Source: Oceanicola sp. (lineage in GTDB: Bacteria > Pseudomonadota > Alphaproteobacteria > Rhodobacterales > Rhodobacteraceae). From it: DNA of 64,000 nucleotides. Below the pieces are notes generated by a model that saw nothing but the letters and a program-made list of their open reading frames with translations, was not told where the DNA came from and searched no databases. The stretch lies in contig CP051231.1 in assembly GCA_017792405.1 (NCBI GenBank), positions 1,404,011-1,468,010 of the forward strand. The letters are read 5' to 3'. The position numbers and the translations under genes are program-made. The first letter of the stretch is position 1. The number at the start of each line of letters is the position of its first letter. Shown piece after piece: positions 1-10,607 of the stretch.

Positions 1-828
1 GAAGGATTTTTCATCGAAGCCGAGAGCTTGCCAGCTTTTCTTCAGGTTGTCGCCAATCTCTGGCACGCCATCGTAGAAGCCGGGCACGGTGATGCGGCCC
101 GTGTCATCATGTAGGGAGGCGAGGATGCGGGTGAGCACGCGAATGGGGTTCATCGCGGCGCCGCCATACATGCCGGAGTGCAGATCCTTGTTGGCCGCCG
201 TGATGGTCAGCTCTTCGCCGAGAAGGCCGCGCAGCTGGGTGATGATGGCGGGGACGGTATCGGCGAAGAGGCCGGTGTCGCAGATCAGGGCGATGTCGGC
301 TTTCAGCTCTTCGGCGTTTTCTTTCATGAAAGGAATAAGGGAGGGGGAGCCGGACTCTTCCTCGCCTTCGAAGAAGATGGTGAGCTTGCAGGGCAACTCG
401 CCGTGCTCGGCGACCCAGGCGCGGAGGGCCTCGACGAAGGTCATCAGCTGGCCCTTGTCATCGGAGCTCCCGCGGGCGCGGATGACCTTGCCCTTGGGGG
501 TGTCCTGAACCTCGGGGTCGAAAGGGTCACGGTCCCACAACTCGAGCGGGTCGACGGGCTGCACATCATAATGGCCGTAGAAGAGGAGGTGCGGTGCACC
601 CTCGGGGCCGCCGTGGGCCACGACCATCGGGTGGCCCGGGGTTTCGCGCACGGAGGCGTCGAGCCCCAGTGATGCAAGGTCGGCGGCGAGCCACTCGGCG
701 GCGCGGGTGCAATCTGCCTTGAAGGCCGGATCGGTGGAGATGGAGGGGATGCGCAGCAGCTCCATCAGGCGCTCCAGCGCCTCGGGCAGTTGAGAATCGA
801 TACGGGCGAGAACGGGGTCGATGGACAT
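1..828 (-). CDS. M20 family dipeptidase (3' part missing)
   Basis: This is the N-terminal 276 codons of a zinc-dependent M20 peptidase that probably hydrolyses dipeptides or related amide substrates in the cytoplasm. The reading frame runs off the left edge of the window, so its C-terminus is not seen. Visible family motifs are GHYDVQP (first metal-binding His and Asp), GSSDDKGQ (bridging Asp) and FEGEEESGS (catalytic Glu pair), followed by the start of the dimerisation/lid domain (DLHSGMYGG). The chosen ATG at 828 gives MSIDPVLARIDS and is preceded by AAAGGAG. It is divergent from hemA with about 200 bp between them. The exact substrate cannot be told from sequence. Confidence 0.9.
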   Translation of the reverse strand, partial: MSIDPVLARIDSQLPEALERLMELLRIPSISTDPAFKADCTRAAEWLAADLASLGLDASVRETPGHPMVVAHGGPEGAPHLLFYGHYDVQPVDPLELWDRDPFDPEVQDTPKGKVIRARGSSDDKGQLMTFVEALRAWVAEHGELPCKLTIFFEGEEESGSPSLIPFMKENAEELKADIALICDTGLFADTVPAIITQLRGLLGEELTITAANKDLHSGMYGGAAMNPIRVLTRILASLHDDTGRITVPGFYDGVPEIGDNLKKSWQALGFDEKSF

Positions 829-905
829 GGTGGCTCCTTTGTTGGGCGGAGGGTAGCACCGGGAAAGGGACTGTCCAGCGGTGGAGATTCACGGCCCAGC
901 GTGCG

Positions 906-975
906 CATTTCGTGAATTCCACGTGATCTGGATCAAAGCGCCAAAATATCGCAGGTGCCACATATTCACGAAATG
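906..975. repeat. 12-bp perfect inverted repeat flanking the hemA FNR box
   Basis: CATTTCGTGAAT at 906-917 is the exact reverse complement of ATTCACGAAATG at 964-975. The arms are 46 bp apart and enclose the FNR box. They could be paired half-sites for a second regulator of hemA; the protein is unknown. Confidence 0.6.
923..936 (+). promoter_or_regulatory. FNR/FnrL box upstream of hemA
   Basis: The sequence GTGAT-CTGG-ATCAA matches the FNR-family consensus TTGAT-N4-ATCAA at nine of ten specified positions. It lies about 95 bp before the hemA start. Oxygen-dependent control of hemA by FnrL is known in Rhodobacter, so an anaerobic or low-oxygen input to tetrapyrrole synthesis is the likely role. 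Binding is inferred. Confidence 0.72.
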
Positions 976-1031
976 ATATGGCTCTGTTAAGACTTTCAAA
1001 CGCCGCAGAGCGGACAAGGAGGACGCGCCCC

Positions 1032-2267
1032 GTGACCAGCAAGACGGACATGCTCGAGAAATTTGATGCAGCCCTCGATCGGCTGCACGAAGAGGGCCGG
1101 TATCGGACCTTCATCGATATCGAGCGCCGTAAGGGGCAGTTTCCGCATGCCGTCTGGATGAAGCCCGATGGCTCGGAGCAGGATATCACCGTGTGGTGCG
1201 GCAACGACTACCTCGGGATGGGCCAGCATCCGGTTGTGCTTGCGGCCATGCATGAAGCGCTGGAGGCCACGGGCGCAGGCTCGGGCGGCACGCGCAACAT
1301 CAGCGGCACCACGGTGTATCACAAGCGGCTGGAGGCCGAACTGGCCGACTTGCACGGCAAGGAAGCCTCGCTGCTGTTCACTTCGGCCTATATTGCCAAT
1401 GACGCCACGCTGAGCACGCTGCCCAAGCTGCTGCCGGGGCTGATCATCTATTCGGACGAGCTGAATCACGCGAGCATGATTGAGGGCATCCGCCGCAATG
1501 GCGGGGCCAAGCGGGTGTTTCGCCACAATGACGTGGAGCATCTGCGCGAGCTGATGGCCGCGGATGATCCGGCGGCGCCGAAGCTGATTGCCTTCGAGTC
1601 GATCTATTCGATGGACGGCGATTTTGGCCCGATCCGAGAGCTGTGCGACCTGGCCGACGAGTTTGGCGCGCTGACCTACCTCGACGAGGTGCACGCGGTG
1701 GGCATGTACGGCCCGCGCGGTGGCGGCGTGGCGGAGCGGGATGGTCTGATGGACCGGCTCGACATCATCAACGGCACGCTTGGCAAGGCCTTTGGCGTGC
1801 ATGGTGGATACATCGCGGCCAGCGCGAAAATCTGCGATGCTGTAAGGTCTTATGCGCCGGGCTTCATCTTTACCACCAGCCTGCCGCCGGTTGTGGCTGC
1901 GGGGGCTGCTGCGAGTGTGGCGCACCTGAAGCAGGACCAGACGATCCGCGACCAGCATCAGACCAATGCGCGCATTCTGAAGACCCGGCTGAAGGCGTTG
2001 GGGCTGCCGATCATCGACCACGGCAGCCATATCGTGCCGGTGATCGTGGGCGACCCGAAGCACACCAAGATGATCTCGGACATGCTGCTCGAGGATTACG
2101 GTGTGTATGTGCAACCGATCAACTATCCGACCGTGCCGCGCGGCACCGAGCGGCTGCGGTTTACCCCCTCGCCAGTGCATGACCCGAAGATGATCGACGG
2201 GCTGGTCAAGGCGATGGACGGGCTGTGGAACCACTGCGAGCTGAACCGTCAGGAGCTCTCTGCCTGA
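1032..2267 (+). CDS. hemA: 5-aminolevulinate synthase
   Basis: Condenses glycine and succinyl-CoA to 5-aminolevulinate, the first step of haem, bacteriochlorophyll and corrinoid synthesis by the Shemin (C4) route of alphaproteobacteria. The 411-residue protein matches the family throughout: [12 protein letters not shown] near the start, the glycine-binding region [23 protein letters not shown], the PLP-binding lysine in NGTLGKAFG (about K252), and the C-terminal [12 protein letters not shown] chose the GTG at 1032 because AAGGAGGA at 1016-1023 sits about 8 nt before it. An in-frame ATG at 978 lies upstream without a ribosome binding site, and another ATG lies at 1050. It is monocistronic in appearance, with a candidate FNR box and a long inverted repeat upstream. 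Confidence 0.97.
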   Translation: MTSKTDMLEKFDAALDRLHEEGRYRTFIDIERRKGQFPHAVWMKPDGSEQDITVWCGNDYLGMGQHPVVLAAMHEALEATGAGSGGTRNISGTTVYHKRLEAELADLHGKEASLLFTSAYIANDATLSTLPKLLPGLIIYSDELNHASMIEGIRRNGGAKRVFRHNDVEHLRELMAADDPAAPKLIAFESIYSMDGDFGPIRELCDLADEFGALTYLDEVHAVGMYGPRGGGVAERDGLMDRLDIINGTLGKAFGVHGGYIAASAKICDAVRSYAPGFIFTTSLPPVVAAGAAASVAHLKQDQTIRDQHQTNARILKTRLKALGLPIIDHGSHIVPVIVGDPKHTKMISDMLLEDYGVYVQPINYPTVPRGTERLRFTPSPVHDPKMIDGLVKAMDGLWNHCELNRQELSA

Positions 2268-2384
2268 GCGGAACCCCGCTGAGGCGACACCCCCCTTTTC
2301 GAATCCTTGCGACGCTCCGGCGGTTCGGCAAGAAGCCTCCTGTAAACGCTTCTGCAAGTGCATCGGCGTTAGCATCATGGTAAT

Positions 2385-2407
2385 CTACACGTGATCTTGG
2401 CGTGTAG
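2385..2407. promoter_or_regulatory. 7-bp inverted repeat before the RodZ-like gene
   Basis: CTACACG and CGTGTAG are separated by 9 nt, about 60 bp ahead of the start at 2466. It could be an operator or a 5' UTR hairpin; no regulator is identified. Confidence 0.35.
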
Positions 2408-2465
2408 CGCACGAATCGCCATAGGTCTTGGGGACACTTCTGAATATGCGCACGGGGCAGGCATA

Positions 2466-4175
2466 ATGATCAGGCGCAGGACGCCAAAGCCGGACACGGA
2501 GGAGGCACCTCCGAAGGGATTCGATGATTTCGATCTGCGGCTGGGCGACATCATGCGGGGCGAGCGGGCGACAATGGGCAAGAGCCTGTTGGACGTGCAG
2601 CGCGAGCTGAAGATCAAGGCCACCTACATCGCTGCCATCGAGAACTCGGACCCGAGCGCCTTTGAGACGCCCGGCTTTATTGCTGGTTACGTGCGCTCCT
2701 ATGCCCGCTACCTCGCGCTGGACCCGGAATGGGCGTTTGAGACCTTCTGCCGTGAGGCCGATTTTGCCACCCTGTCGGGGCTGGAGCAGAACGGGCGCAA
2801 GGGCGAGGGGACCAAGGTTTCGAAGGAGGCGAATGCCGCCGCCGATGGTGCGCTTGGCGGTATGCTCACCCGGCTTAAAGGTGGCGCACCCGGGGCCAAG
2901 GGCAAGCCCAAGGCCCGGCCGTTGACTCGTGTGGCCGGTGCGCGTGACCCCTTTGCCGAGCCGAACGTTTCCTTCAGCCCGCGTGGCGAGGGGATGCTCT
3001 CGAAGATCGAGCCGGGTGCAATCGGCTCGTCGCTGGTGCTGCTCGCGCTGATCGGTGCGGTGGGCTACGGCGGCTGGGCGGTGCTTCAGCAGGTGCAGCG
3101 CGTTTCGGTCGCGCCGGTGGACGAAGCGCCCGGCGTGGTGGCCGATATCGACCCGCTGGCCCCGCCGGTGGCGCCCGAAGTGGACAGCCCGGAATACGCT
3201 GGCGTCGATGCTGCGACCCCCGATGCGCTGGACCGGCTCTATCGCCCGCAGGCGCTCGACACGCCGGTGATGGTGCCGCGCGATGGCCCGATTGCCGCGC
3301 TTGACCCGCGCACGCAAGGCGCGCTGGCGCCTGGCGCCGGGGCACGGGCCGGACTTGGCAGCAGCGGCGTGCTGGTGGCCGAAACCGGTGAGGTCCACCG
3401 CGACGATGGCACCGAGGTCGATGCCTCCGATGCGCTCGAATTGGTGGCCACGGCCCCGGCTTGGGTGCGGGTGCAGGACGCCGAAGGTAACATACTTTTC
3501 GAGAAGACGCTGAACGCCGGGGAGCGCTGGATCGTGCCCGAGGGCGACACCGCCCCGGTGCTGCGCACCGGCGCGGCTGGCGCGGTGTATTTTGCGATGG
3601 ACGGCAAAACCTATGGCCCCGCTGGCCCGAGCGGCAATGTCGTCTCTGGCCTTGCGCTGAGCCGCGACGGGCTGCGCGACAGTTTCACTCTGGCCGATGG
3701 CGCGACCGATGGGGCGCTGGCCCGGGTGCTGGCCGAGGCGCCGCAAAAGCCGCTGAACGCGCCCGAGGACTACGAAGAAAAGCGACGCGTTGCCGAGGCA
3801 ATCGTGGCGGATGCGCCCAAGGTGACCGCCGATGGCCAGCCCATGGTGGAGCTGGTCGCGGTGCGGCCGAGCTGGGTGCGGGTGCGGGCCGCGGATGGCT
3901 CGACCATCTATGAGCGCACCATGCAGCCGGGCGACCGTTACACCCTGCCGCAGGCCGAAGTGGCCGCCACCCTGCGCACCGGCGATGCCGGCGCGGTCTA
4001 TGTGGTGGCTGGCGGGCAGGCCTATGGGCCGATTGGCAGCCGAGGTGAGGTGGTATCGAACTTCGCGCTGAGCGCGGAGGGCGCGACCGAGAGCCTTGCC
4101 GTGGCTGACCTCAGCCGCGACCCGGCGCTGCAGAGCGTGATGGTCGCAGAGAACGGGCCGCTGGTTTCCGAATGA
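2466..4175 (+). CDS. rodZ: RodZ-like HTH membrane protein with two C-terminal repeats
   Basis: Likely cytoskeletal anchor or cell-shape factor of the RodZ type. The N-terminal ~90 residues form a helix-turn-helix domain (LGDIMRGERATMGKSLLDVQ... IENSDPSAFETPGFIAGYVRSYAR), typical of RodZ. One transmembrane segment follows at about residues 186-208, then a proline/alanine-rich periplasmic region. RodZ normally ends in a single DUF4115-like beta domain. Here two related copies are visible, at about residues 322-400 and 460-535, each containing a WVRV core, a GERW/GDRY turn and a LRTGDAGAVY-type strand. The protein has 569 residues, long for the family. I chose ATG 2466 (MIRRRTPKP); an ATG at 2391 would add an unlikely tail. 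ispG follows, the same order seen in many proteobacteria. Confidence 0.82.
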   Translation: MIRRRTPKPDTEEAPPKGFDDFDLRLGDIMRGERATMGKSLLDVQRELKIKATYIAAIENSDPSAFETPGFIAGYVRSYARYLALDPEWAFETFCREADFATLSGLEQNGRKGEGTKVSKEANAAADGALGGMLTRLKGGAPGAKGKPKARPLTRVAGARDPFAEPNVSFSPRGEGMLSKIEPGAIGSSLVLLALIGAVGYGGWAVLQQVQRVSVAPVDEAPGVVADIDPLAPPVAPEVDSPEYAGVDAATPDALDRLYRPQALDTPVMVPRDGPIAALDPRTQGALAPGAGARAGLGSSGVLVAETGEVHRDDGTEVDASDALELVATAPAWVRVQDAEGNILFEKTLNAGERWIVPEGDTAPVLRTGAAGAVYFAMDGKTYGPAGPSGNVVSGLALSRDGLRDSFTLADGATDGALARVLAEAPQKPLNAPEDYEEKRRVAEAIVADAPKVTADGQPMVELVAVRPSWVRVRAADGSTIYERTMQPGDRYTLPQAEVAATLRTGDAGAVYVVAGGQAYGPIGSRGEVVSNFALSAEGATESLAVADLSRDPALQSVMVAENGPLVSE

Positions 4176-4184
4176 CGTGAGGCC

Positions 4185-4207
4185 GGGTGCGCCATTGCTG
4201 CGCACCC
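4185..4207 (+). terminator. Hairpin after the RodZ-like gene
   Basis: GGGTGCGC-N7-GCGCACCC begins 10 nt after the stop and is followed by TTC rather than a long T-run. It is probably a terminator or a 3'-end stabiliser separating the gene from ispG. Confidence 0.55.
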
Positions 4208-4300
4208 TTCGGGGACGGCCCCGTGCGGAAATGTTCCATTGTCCCTGACGGCCACGCGGCCTATCTCTCGGGCTGACGCGAGCAATCCCCCGGAGGGTCC

Positions 4301-5422
4301 ATGTCGATCAACGCAATCCGCCCGTGGAAGAATATCTACCGCCGCGAGAGCCGCCAGGTGATGGTGGGCAAGGTGCCGGTGGGCGGCGGTGCGCCGATTT
4401 CGGTGCAGACCATGACCAACACCGACACCAGCGACGCAAAGGCGACGATTGAGCAGGTGCTGCGCTGCGCGGAAGCGGGCGCGGATATTGTGCGGGTGTC
4501 GGTGCCGGATGAGGCCTCGAGCCGCGCGTTGAGGGAGATCGTGGCGGAGAGCCCGGTGCCGATCGTCGCGGACATCCACTTTCACTACAAGCGGGCGCTG
4601 GAGAGCGCCGAGGCGGGCGCGGCCTGCCTGCGGATCAACCCCGGCAACATCGGCGATGCCCAGCGGGTGCAGGAGGTGGTGAAAGCGGCGAAGGACCACG
4701 GCTGCTCGATCCGGATCGGGGTGAATGCAGGGTCGCTGGAGAAACACCTGCTGGAGAAGTATGGCGAGCCGTGCCCCGATGCGATGGTGGAGAGCGGGCT
4801 GGACCACATCAAGCTGTTGCAGGACAATGACTTTCACGAGTTCAAGATCAGCTGCAAGGCCTCGGACGTTTTCCTGAGCGCGGCGGCCTACCAGCAGCTT
4901 GCGGAGGCCACCGACGCGCCCATACACCTTGGCGTCACCGAGGCGGGCGGGCTGATGAGCGGCACGATCAAGAGCGCCATCGGCCTCGGTAACCTGCTCT
5001 GGATGGGGATTGGCGACACGATCCGCGTGAGCCTCTCTGCCGATCCGGTCGAAGAGGTGAAGGTGGGCTATGAGATCCTGAAATCGCTGGGTCTGCGCCA
5101 CCGAGGGGTGAACATCATCAGCTGCCCGAGCTGCGCGCGGCAGGGAATTGATGTGATCAAGACGGTGGAGGCGCTGGAGAAGCGGCTGGAGCACATCAAG
5201 ACGCCGATGAGCCTGAGCATCATCGGCTGCGTGGTGAATGGGCCGGGCGAAGCGCTGATGACCGATGTGGGCTTTACCGGCGGCGGCGCCGGGCACGGGA
5301 TGGTCTATTTGGCGGGCAAGCAGGACCACAAGATCAGCAACGATCAGATGATCGACCACATCGTGCGCGAGGTGGAGGCCAAGGCCGAGGAGATTGAGGC
5401 CAAGGCCGAAGCTGCGGAATGA
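4301..5422 (+). CDS. ispG: 4-hydroxy-3-methylbut-2-enyl diphosphate synthase
   Basis: Penultimate enzyme of the MEP isoprenoid pathway, converting methylerythritol cyclodiphosphate to HMBPP with a [4Fe-4S] cluster. The 373-residue length is normal for the bacterial two-domain form. The N-terminal TIM barrel starts at [24 protein letters not shown]. Cluster ligands are C275 and C278 (SCPSCAR) and C310 ([10 protein letters not shown]), followed by the usual conserved Glu. Start at ATG 4301 has CGGAGG upstream. The C-terminus is a short Ala/Glu/Lys-rich tail. It follows the RodZ-like gene after 125 bp and a hairpin, so it may have its own promoter. Confidence 0.97.
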   Translation: MSINAIRPWKNIYRRESRQVMVGKVPVGGGAPISVQTMTNTDTSDAKATIEQVLRCAEAGADIVRVSVPDEASSRALREIVAESPVPIVADIHFHYKRALESAEAGAACLRINPGNIGDAQRVQEVVKAAKDHGCSIRIGVNAGSLEKHLLEKYGEPCPDAMVESGLDHIKLLQDNDFHEFKISCKASDVFLSAAAYQQLAEATDAPIHLGVTEAGGLMSGTIKSAIGLGNLLWMGIGDTIRVSLSADPVEEVKVGYEILKSLGLRHRGVNIISCPSCARQGIDVIKTVEALEKRLEHIKTPMSLSIIGCVVNGPGEALMTDVGFTGGGAGHGMVYLAGKQDHKISNDQMIDHIVREVEAKAEEIEAKAEAAE

Positions 5423-5470
5423 AGGTCGCCCGCTAGGCGGGAGATATATTAGGGAAAATTTCCAGCAGGG

Positions 5471-6220
5471 TTACCGGGCGCCGCGGACCTCGTCGACGAT
5501 GCTGGTCATCGCCTGAAGCGGGACGTAGCCGCGCAGCATCTGGTCTTCGAGCACGAAGGTCGGGGTGCCGGAGATCTGCATGGCCTGGGCCAGCGCGCGG
5601 TTTTCGGCGATCACGGCGCTGACCTCATCGGAGTTCATCGCGGCGAGGATCGGGGCCGGGTCGGTGCCGGCCTTCTGGGCCAGCGCAGTCAGGGCGGCCT
5701 CGTTGTAATCGCCGCGCATCTGCATCATGGCGTCATGGACGGTCTTGTAGGCCTCGGGGCCGGCGACCTGAAGCGTGGCGATGGCGAAGCGCGAGGCGAC
5801 GACCGACTGCTCGCCGAGGATCGGGAATTCCTTGACGATGAAGCGGATGTTGCCATCGGCCTCGATCAGGCTCTCGACCTCGGGGAAGGCTTTTTTGCAG
5901 TAGCCGCAGCGGTAATCCATGAACTCAACGATGGTGATATCGCCGTCGGGGTTGCCGCCGACGTAGGAGTAGCCGTCATTAAAAAGCGCATCGGCGTGGT
6001 TGGCGACGAGGGCCACGTCACCTTGGGCCTGTTCGGCAGCCTGACGCTCTTCGAGTACGCCGATGGCCTCCATCAGCACCTCGGGGTTGTCCAGCAGGTA
6101 GGCGCGGATCTCGGCGCGGAAGGTCTCGCGCTCGGCATCGCTCATCTCGCCGATCTCGAAGGCGGCGGCGGGCAGGGCGGTGAGGGCGAGAGTGGCGGCG
6201 AGGAGAGGGGCGCGGAACAT
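5471..6220 (-). CDS. Exported DsbA-family thiol:disulfide oxidoreductase
   Basis: Periplasmic thioredoxin-fold protein expected to form, reduce or isomerise disulfides in exported proteins. The 249-residue product has a Sec signal peptide (MFRAPLLAATLALTALPAAA), an N-terminal helical segment (EIRAYLLDNPEVLMEAIGVL) typical of the alphaproteobacterial Com1/ScsC-like branch, and a CGYC active site at C105-C108. The cis-Pro loop SGTPTFV occurs late in the protein. Start ATG 6220 has AAGGACG upstream; the longer frame to 6292 adds a non-signal tail. It faces ispG tail to tail. Whether it oxidises or isomerises cannot be decided without the redox partner, and no DsbB/DsbD is adjacent. Confidence 0.9.
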   Translation of the reverse strand: MFRAPLLAATLALTALPAAAFEIGEMSDAERETFRAEIRAYLLDNPEVLMEAIGVLEERQAAEQAQGDVALVANHADALFNDGYSYVGGNPDGDITIVEFMDYRCGYCKKAFPEVESLIEADGNIRFIVKEFPILGEQSVVASRFAIATLQVAGPEAYKTVHDAMMQMRGDYNEAALTALAQKAGTDPAPILAAMNSDEVSAVIAENRALAQAMQISGTPTFVLEDQMLRGYVPLQAMTSIVDEVRGAR

Positions 6221-6343
6221 ATGCGTCGTCCTTTGGCTGGCGTCGTGCGGGGTGTCGCACGGTTGGGTCGGGGCCGCAAGTTCGCACGGCATTGACGGCA
6301 GGGTGCCGCTTGTTACTGGTGGGCGGAGGTTAAGGAGGCCCGC

Positions 6344-7483
6344 ATGCGTGTTTCAAGGCGAAGTGACGTTGATCCCTTTATCGTGATGGATGTGATGGAG
6401 GCCGCGCGGGCGGCCGAGGCGGCGGGGCGCTCGGTGATCCACATGGAGGTGGGGCAGCCGGGCACGCCTGCGCCGGCCGGAGCACGGGCCTCGGTGGCGG
6501 CGGCGCTGGAGGCCGGGCCGATGGGCTACACTGTGGCGCTGGGGCTGCCGGAGCTGCGGGCGGGAATCGCGGATTTGTATCGCCGCTGGTACGGGGTGGA
6601 GTTGAACCCGGAGCGGGTGATCGTGACGACCGGCTCCTCGGGGGCCTTTTTGCTGGCATTCACGGCGCTGTTCGACGCGGGTGAAAAGGTGGGGCTGGGG
6701 GCGCCGGGCTACCCGAGCTACCGGCAGATCCTGCGTGCGTTGAGCCTACAGCCCGTGGAGATCGAGGCGCGGCTGGCGACGCGGATGCAGCCTGCGCCGG
6801 AAGATGTGCCGGAGGGGTTGGCCGGGCTGATCCTTGCCTCGCCGGGCAATCCGACGGGGACCATTCTGGACCGGGGGGCGCTTGGGGCATTGCTGGAGCG
6901 GGCCGGGGAGGTCGGGGCCTCGGTTGTGAGCGACGAGATTTACCACGGGCTGCATTACGGCGACCGGGCGGTGAGCGCGTTGGAGCTGACGGATGATGTG
7001 GTGGTGATCAATTCCTTCAGCAAATACTTCTCGATGACCGGCTGGCGCGTGGGCTGGATGGTGGTGCCGGAGGCGGACATTCGCACCTATGAGCGGCTGG
7101 CGCAGAACATGTTCATCTGCCCGCCCCATGTGGCGCAGGTGGCCGCGCTGGCGGCGCTGGACTGCGAGGAAGAGCTGGAGGCGAACCGGGCGGTTTATGC
7201 CCGTAACCGGGCGGCGATGCTGGAAGGGTTACCGAAGGCTGGTTTCACGAGGTTCGCGCCGCCGGATGGGGCGTTTTATGTGTATGCGGACGTGTCCGAG
7301 CTGACGGACGATAGCTTGAAGTTCTGCCAGCAAGTCCTTGAAAAGACGGGGGTTGCTGTGACGCCGGGGCCGGATTTTGACTCCGCGCGGGGCGCGAAGT
7401 GGCTGCGGTTTTCCTATGCACGGAGCGAGGCGGATATTGCCGAGGGGCTGCGGAGGCTGATCGAGGCCGTGCCTCAGATGTAA
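6344..7483 (+). CDS. Class I/II pyridoxal-phosphate aminotransferase
   Basis: Fold-type I aminotransferase of 379 residues that transfers an amino group between an amino acid and a 2-oxoacid; substrate unknown. Motifs include GQPGTPAP and GYTVALGLPELR near the N-terminus, the Asn-Pro of ASPGNPTGT, the Asp/Tyr of VSDEIYHGL, the PLP lysine in NSFSKYFSMTGWRVGW (K227) and the substrate-carboxylate arginine in WLRFSYA. Start ATG 6344 follows TTAAGGAGG. It overlaps the end of the convergent downstream gene by about 10 bp. Many alphaproteobacterial genomes carry this subgroup labelled only as aspartate-aminotransferase-like, so a specific amino acid is not claimed. Confidence 0.9.
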   Translation: MRVSRRSDVDPFIVMDVMEAARAAEAAGRSVIHMEVGQPGTPAPAGARASVAAALEAGPMGYTVALGLPELRAGIADLYRRWYGVELNPERVIVTTGSSGAFLLAFTALFDAGEKVGLGAPGYPSYRQILRALSLQPVEIEARLATRMQPAPEDVPEGLAGLILASPGNPTGTILDRGALGALLERAGEVGASVVSDEIYHGLHYGDRAVSALELTDDVVVINSFSKYFSMTGWRVGWMVVPEADIRTYERLAQNMFICPPHVAQVAALAALDCEEELEANRAVYARNRAAMLEGLPKAGFTRFAPPDGAFYVYADVSELTDDSLKFCQQVLEKTGVAVTPGPDFDSARGAKWLRFSYARSEADIAEGLRRLIEAVPQM

Positions 7484-7974
7484 TCGCGGAGGGTCGCGAG
7501 AAAGCCGGGGACGCGTTTGACGGTTTCGCCAGTGGCCGCGAGGGTCTCAGGGGTGAAACCGTCTTTTGGCGAGAGGGCGGAAACGAGGGCGTCGCGGGCC
7601 ATTTCATCGTCATCTTCCAGCCCGAGGTTCTCGGCCATGGCGAGCAGTTCCAGCGCCTCGTGGACCGATTTCATCTGCCGCAGCGCCTCTGACATCGGGG
7701 TGGCCAGTTCGGGCACGTCCTGCCAGCTCTTGCCCTCGAACACCTCTTGCGTGACCCGCTGGCCGGCACCGTTGCAGGTGTAGCGAGCGCAGCCGGAAAA
7801 CCCTTCTTCTTCAAGGTCTTCGTATATGGAGCAAAGGTGCCGGTCGAGCTTGGGGCAGGGCAGACCTGCGGGCTTGTCGATGGCGAAGTCATCGCCCGCG
7901 TCGAAGGCCAGCGCCATGCAGCAGAGGGCGGCGCAGCGGGAACAATCGGGGGTGAGGTCGGGGAGTTGGGTCAT
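7474..7974 (-). CDS. Small cysteine-cluster protein
   Basis: Unrecognised 166-residue cytoplasmic protein. The first half carries a clear metal-type cysteine pattern: CSRCAALCC, then PCPKL, HLCSIY, GCARYTC. The second half is an acidic helical region without motifs. The pattern resembles the cysteine-rich N-terminal module I recall in front of some pentapeptide-repeat proteins and the YkgJ-like cysteine clusters, so zinc or Fe-S binding is a reasonable inference. I chose ATG 7974 (MTQLPDLTPDCSRC); the open frame upstream to 8112 runs through an intergenic repeat element. It converges on the aminotransferase. Confidence 0.7.
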   Translation of the reverse strand: MTQLPDLTPDCSRCAALCCMALAFDAGDDFAIDKPAGLPCPKLDRHLCSIYEDLEEEGFSGCARYTCNGAGQRVTQEVFEGKSWQDVPELATPMSEALRQMKSVHEALELLAMAENLGLEDDDEMARDALVSALSPKDGFTPETLAATGETVKRVPGFLATLRDYI

Positions 7975-7980
7975 GCGATG

Positions 7981-8032
7981 GAGCGGGGGCGCTGCCCCCG
8001 CACCCCCGGAGATATTTGGGCCAAGATGAAGG
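7981..8032 (+). repeat. Dispersed GC-palindrome repeat, copy 1
   Basis: A perfect 8-bp hairpin (GCGGGGGC-GCT-GCCCCCGC, 7983-8001) is followed by ACCCCCGGAGATATTTGGG and CCAAGATGAAG. The same arrangement occurs inverted at 16031-16080. This looks like a REP-type intergenic palindrome of this bacterial group. It lies between purL and the cysteine-cluster gene. Confidence 0.65.
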
Positions 8033-8038
8033 GCGGGT

Positions 8039-10198
<2,160 letters not shown>

Positions 10199-10607
10199 GA
10201 TGGCTCCCCTGCTGCTCATGCGCCTTTTAGAAAAAGGGCCGGGGGAGGGAAAGGCGCAATTTGATCGCGGCCGCTTCAAGGCGCAGGCGGGCGATTCGGC
10301 AGCGCAGATTGACCTTGGGGAAGGCTCTCACACACCCTCACGGAGTCGTGAAAAAATGGCTAGTTTCAGGCTGTTGAGTGGCAGGAAACAGTTTTTTTAT
10401 TGGAATTTTGGCTTTGTTAACCATCTCGGGCAAACCCCAATGCAGCTTGAGCGGAATTGGGGTGTTTAACAGGTCAATCACAGGTTGTAGTTCTCCCTGC
10501 GTAAAGTCAAGCCCGCCCAAATCAGATTTAGGCACACTCACAGGGCGAGTCCCATGTTATGGTTACAGGGGTAACTACTACCTGTAACGAACTGCTGGAG
10601 ACTGAAA
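10199..10607. other. 409-bp divergent intergenic region
   Basis: No convincing gene. It should carry the purL promoter (minus) and the promoter of the glycine-rich protein (plus). A relatively AT-rich block spans about 10340-10430. An 8-bp stem (ACCCCAAT 10434-10441, ATTGGGGT 10456-10463) and a second inverted repeat at 10562-10588 are present. A 67-codon minus-strand frame at 10338-10541 lacks supporting signals. Confidence 0.6.
10562..10588. promoter_or_regulatory. 8-bp inverted repeat just before the glycine-rich gene
   Basis: GTTACAGG-N11-CCTGTAAC ends 19 nt before ATG 10608. It could be a regulator site overlapping the transcription start or a 5' UTR hairpin close to the ribosome binding site. 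Confidence 0.5.

Noticed and set aside
5427..5470. Third copy of the dispersed palindrome family after ispG.
   Set aside because: Only a 5-bp hairpin and a loosely similar AGATATATTAGGG tail are present; too degenerate to list as a copy.
10338..10541. 67-codon minus-strand frame in the purL upstream region.
   Set aside because: No ribosome binding site, no recognisable motif, and it lies in the AT-rich regulatory interval; more likely chance.
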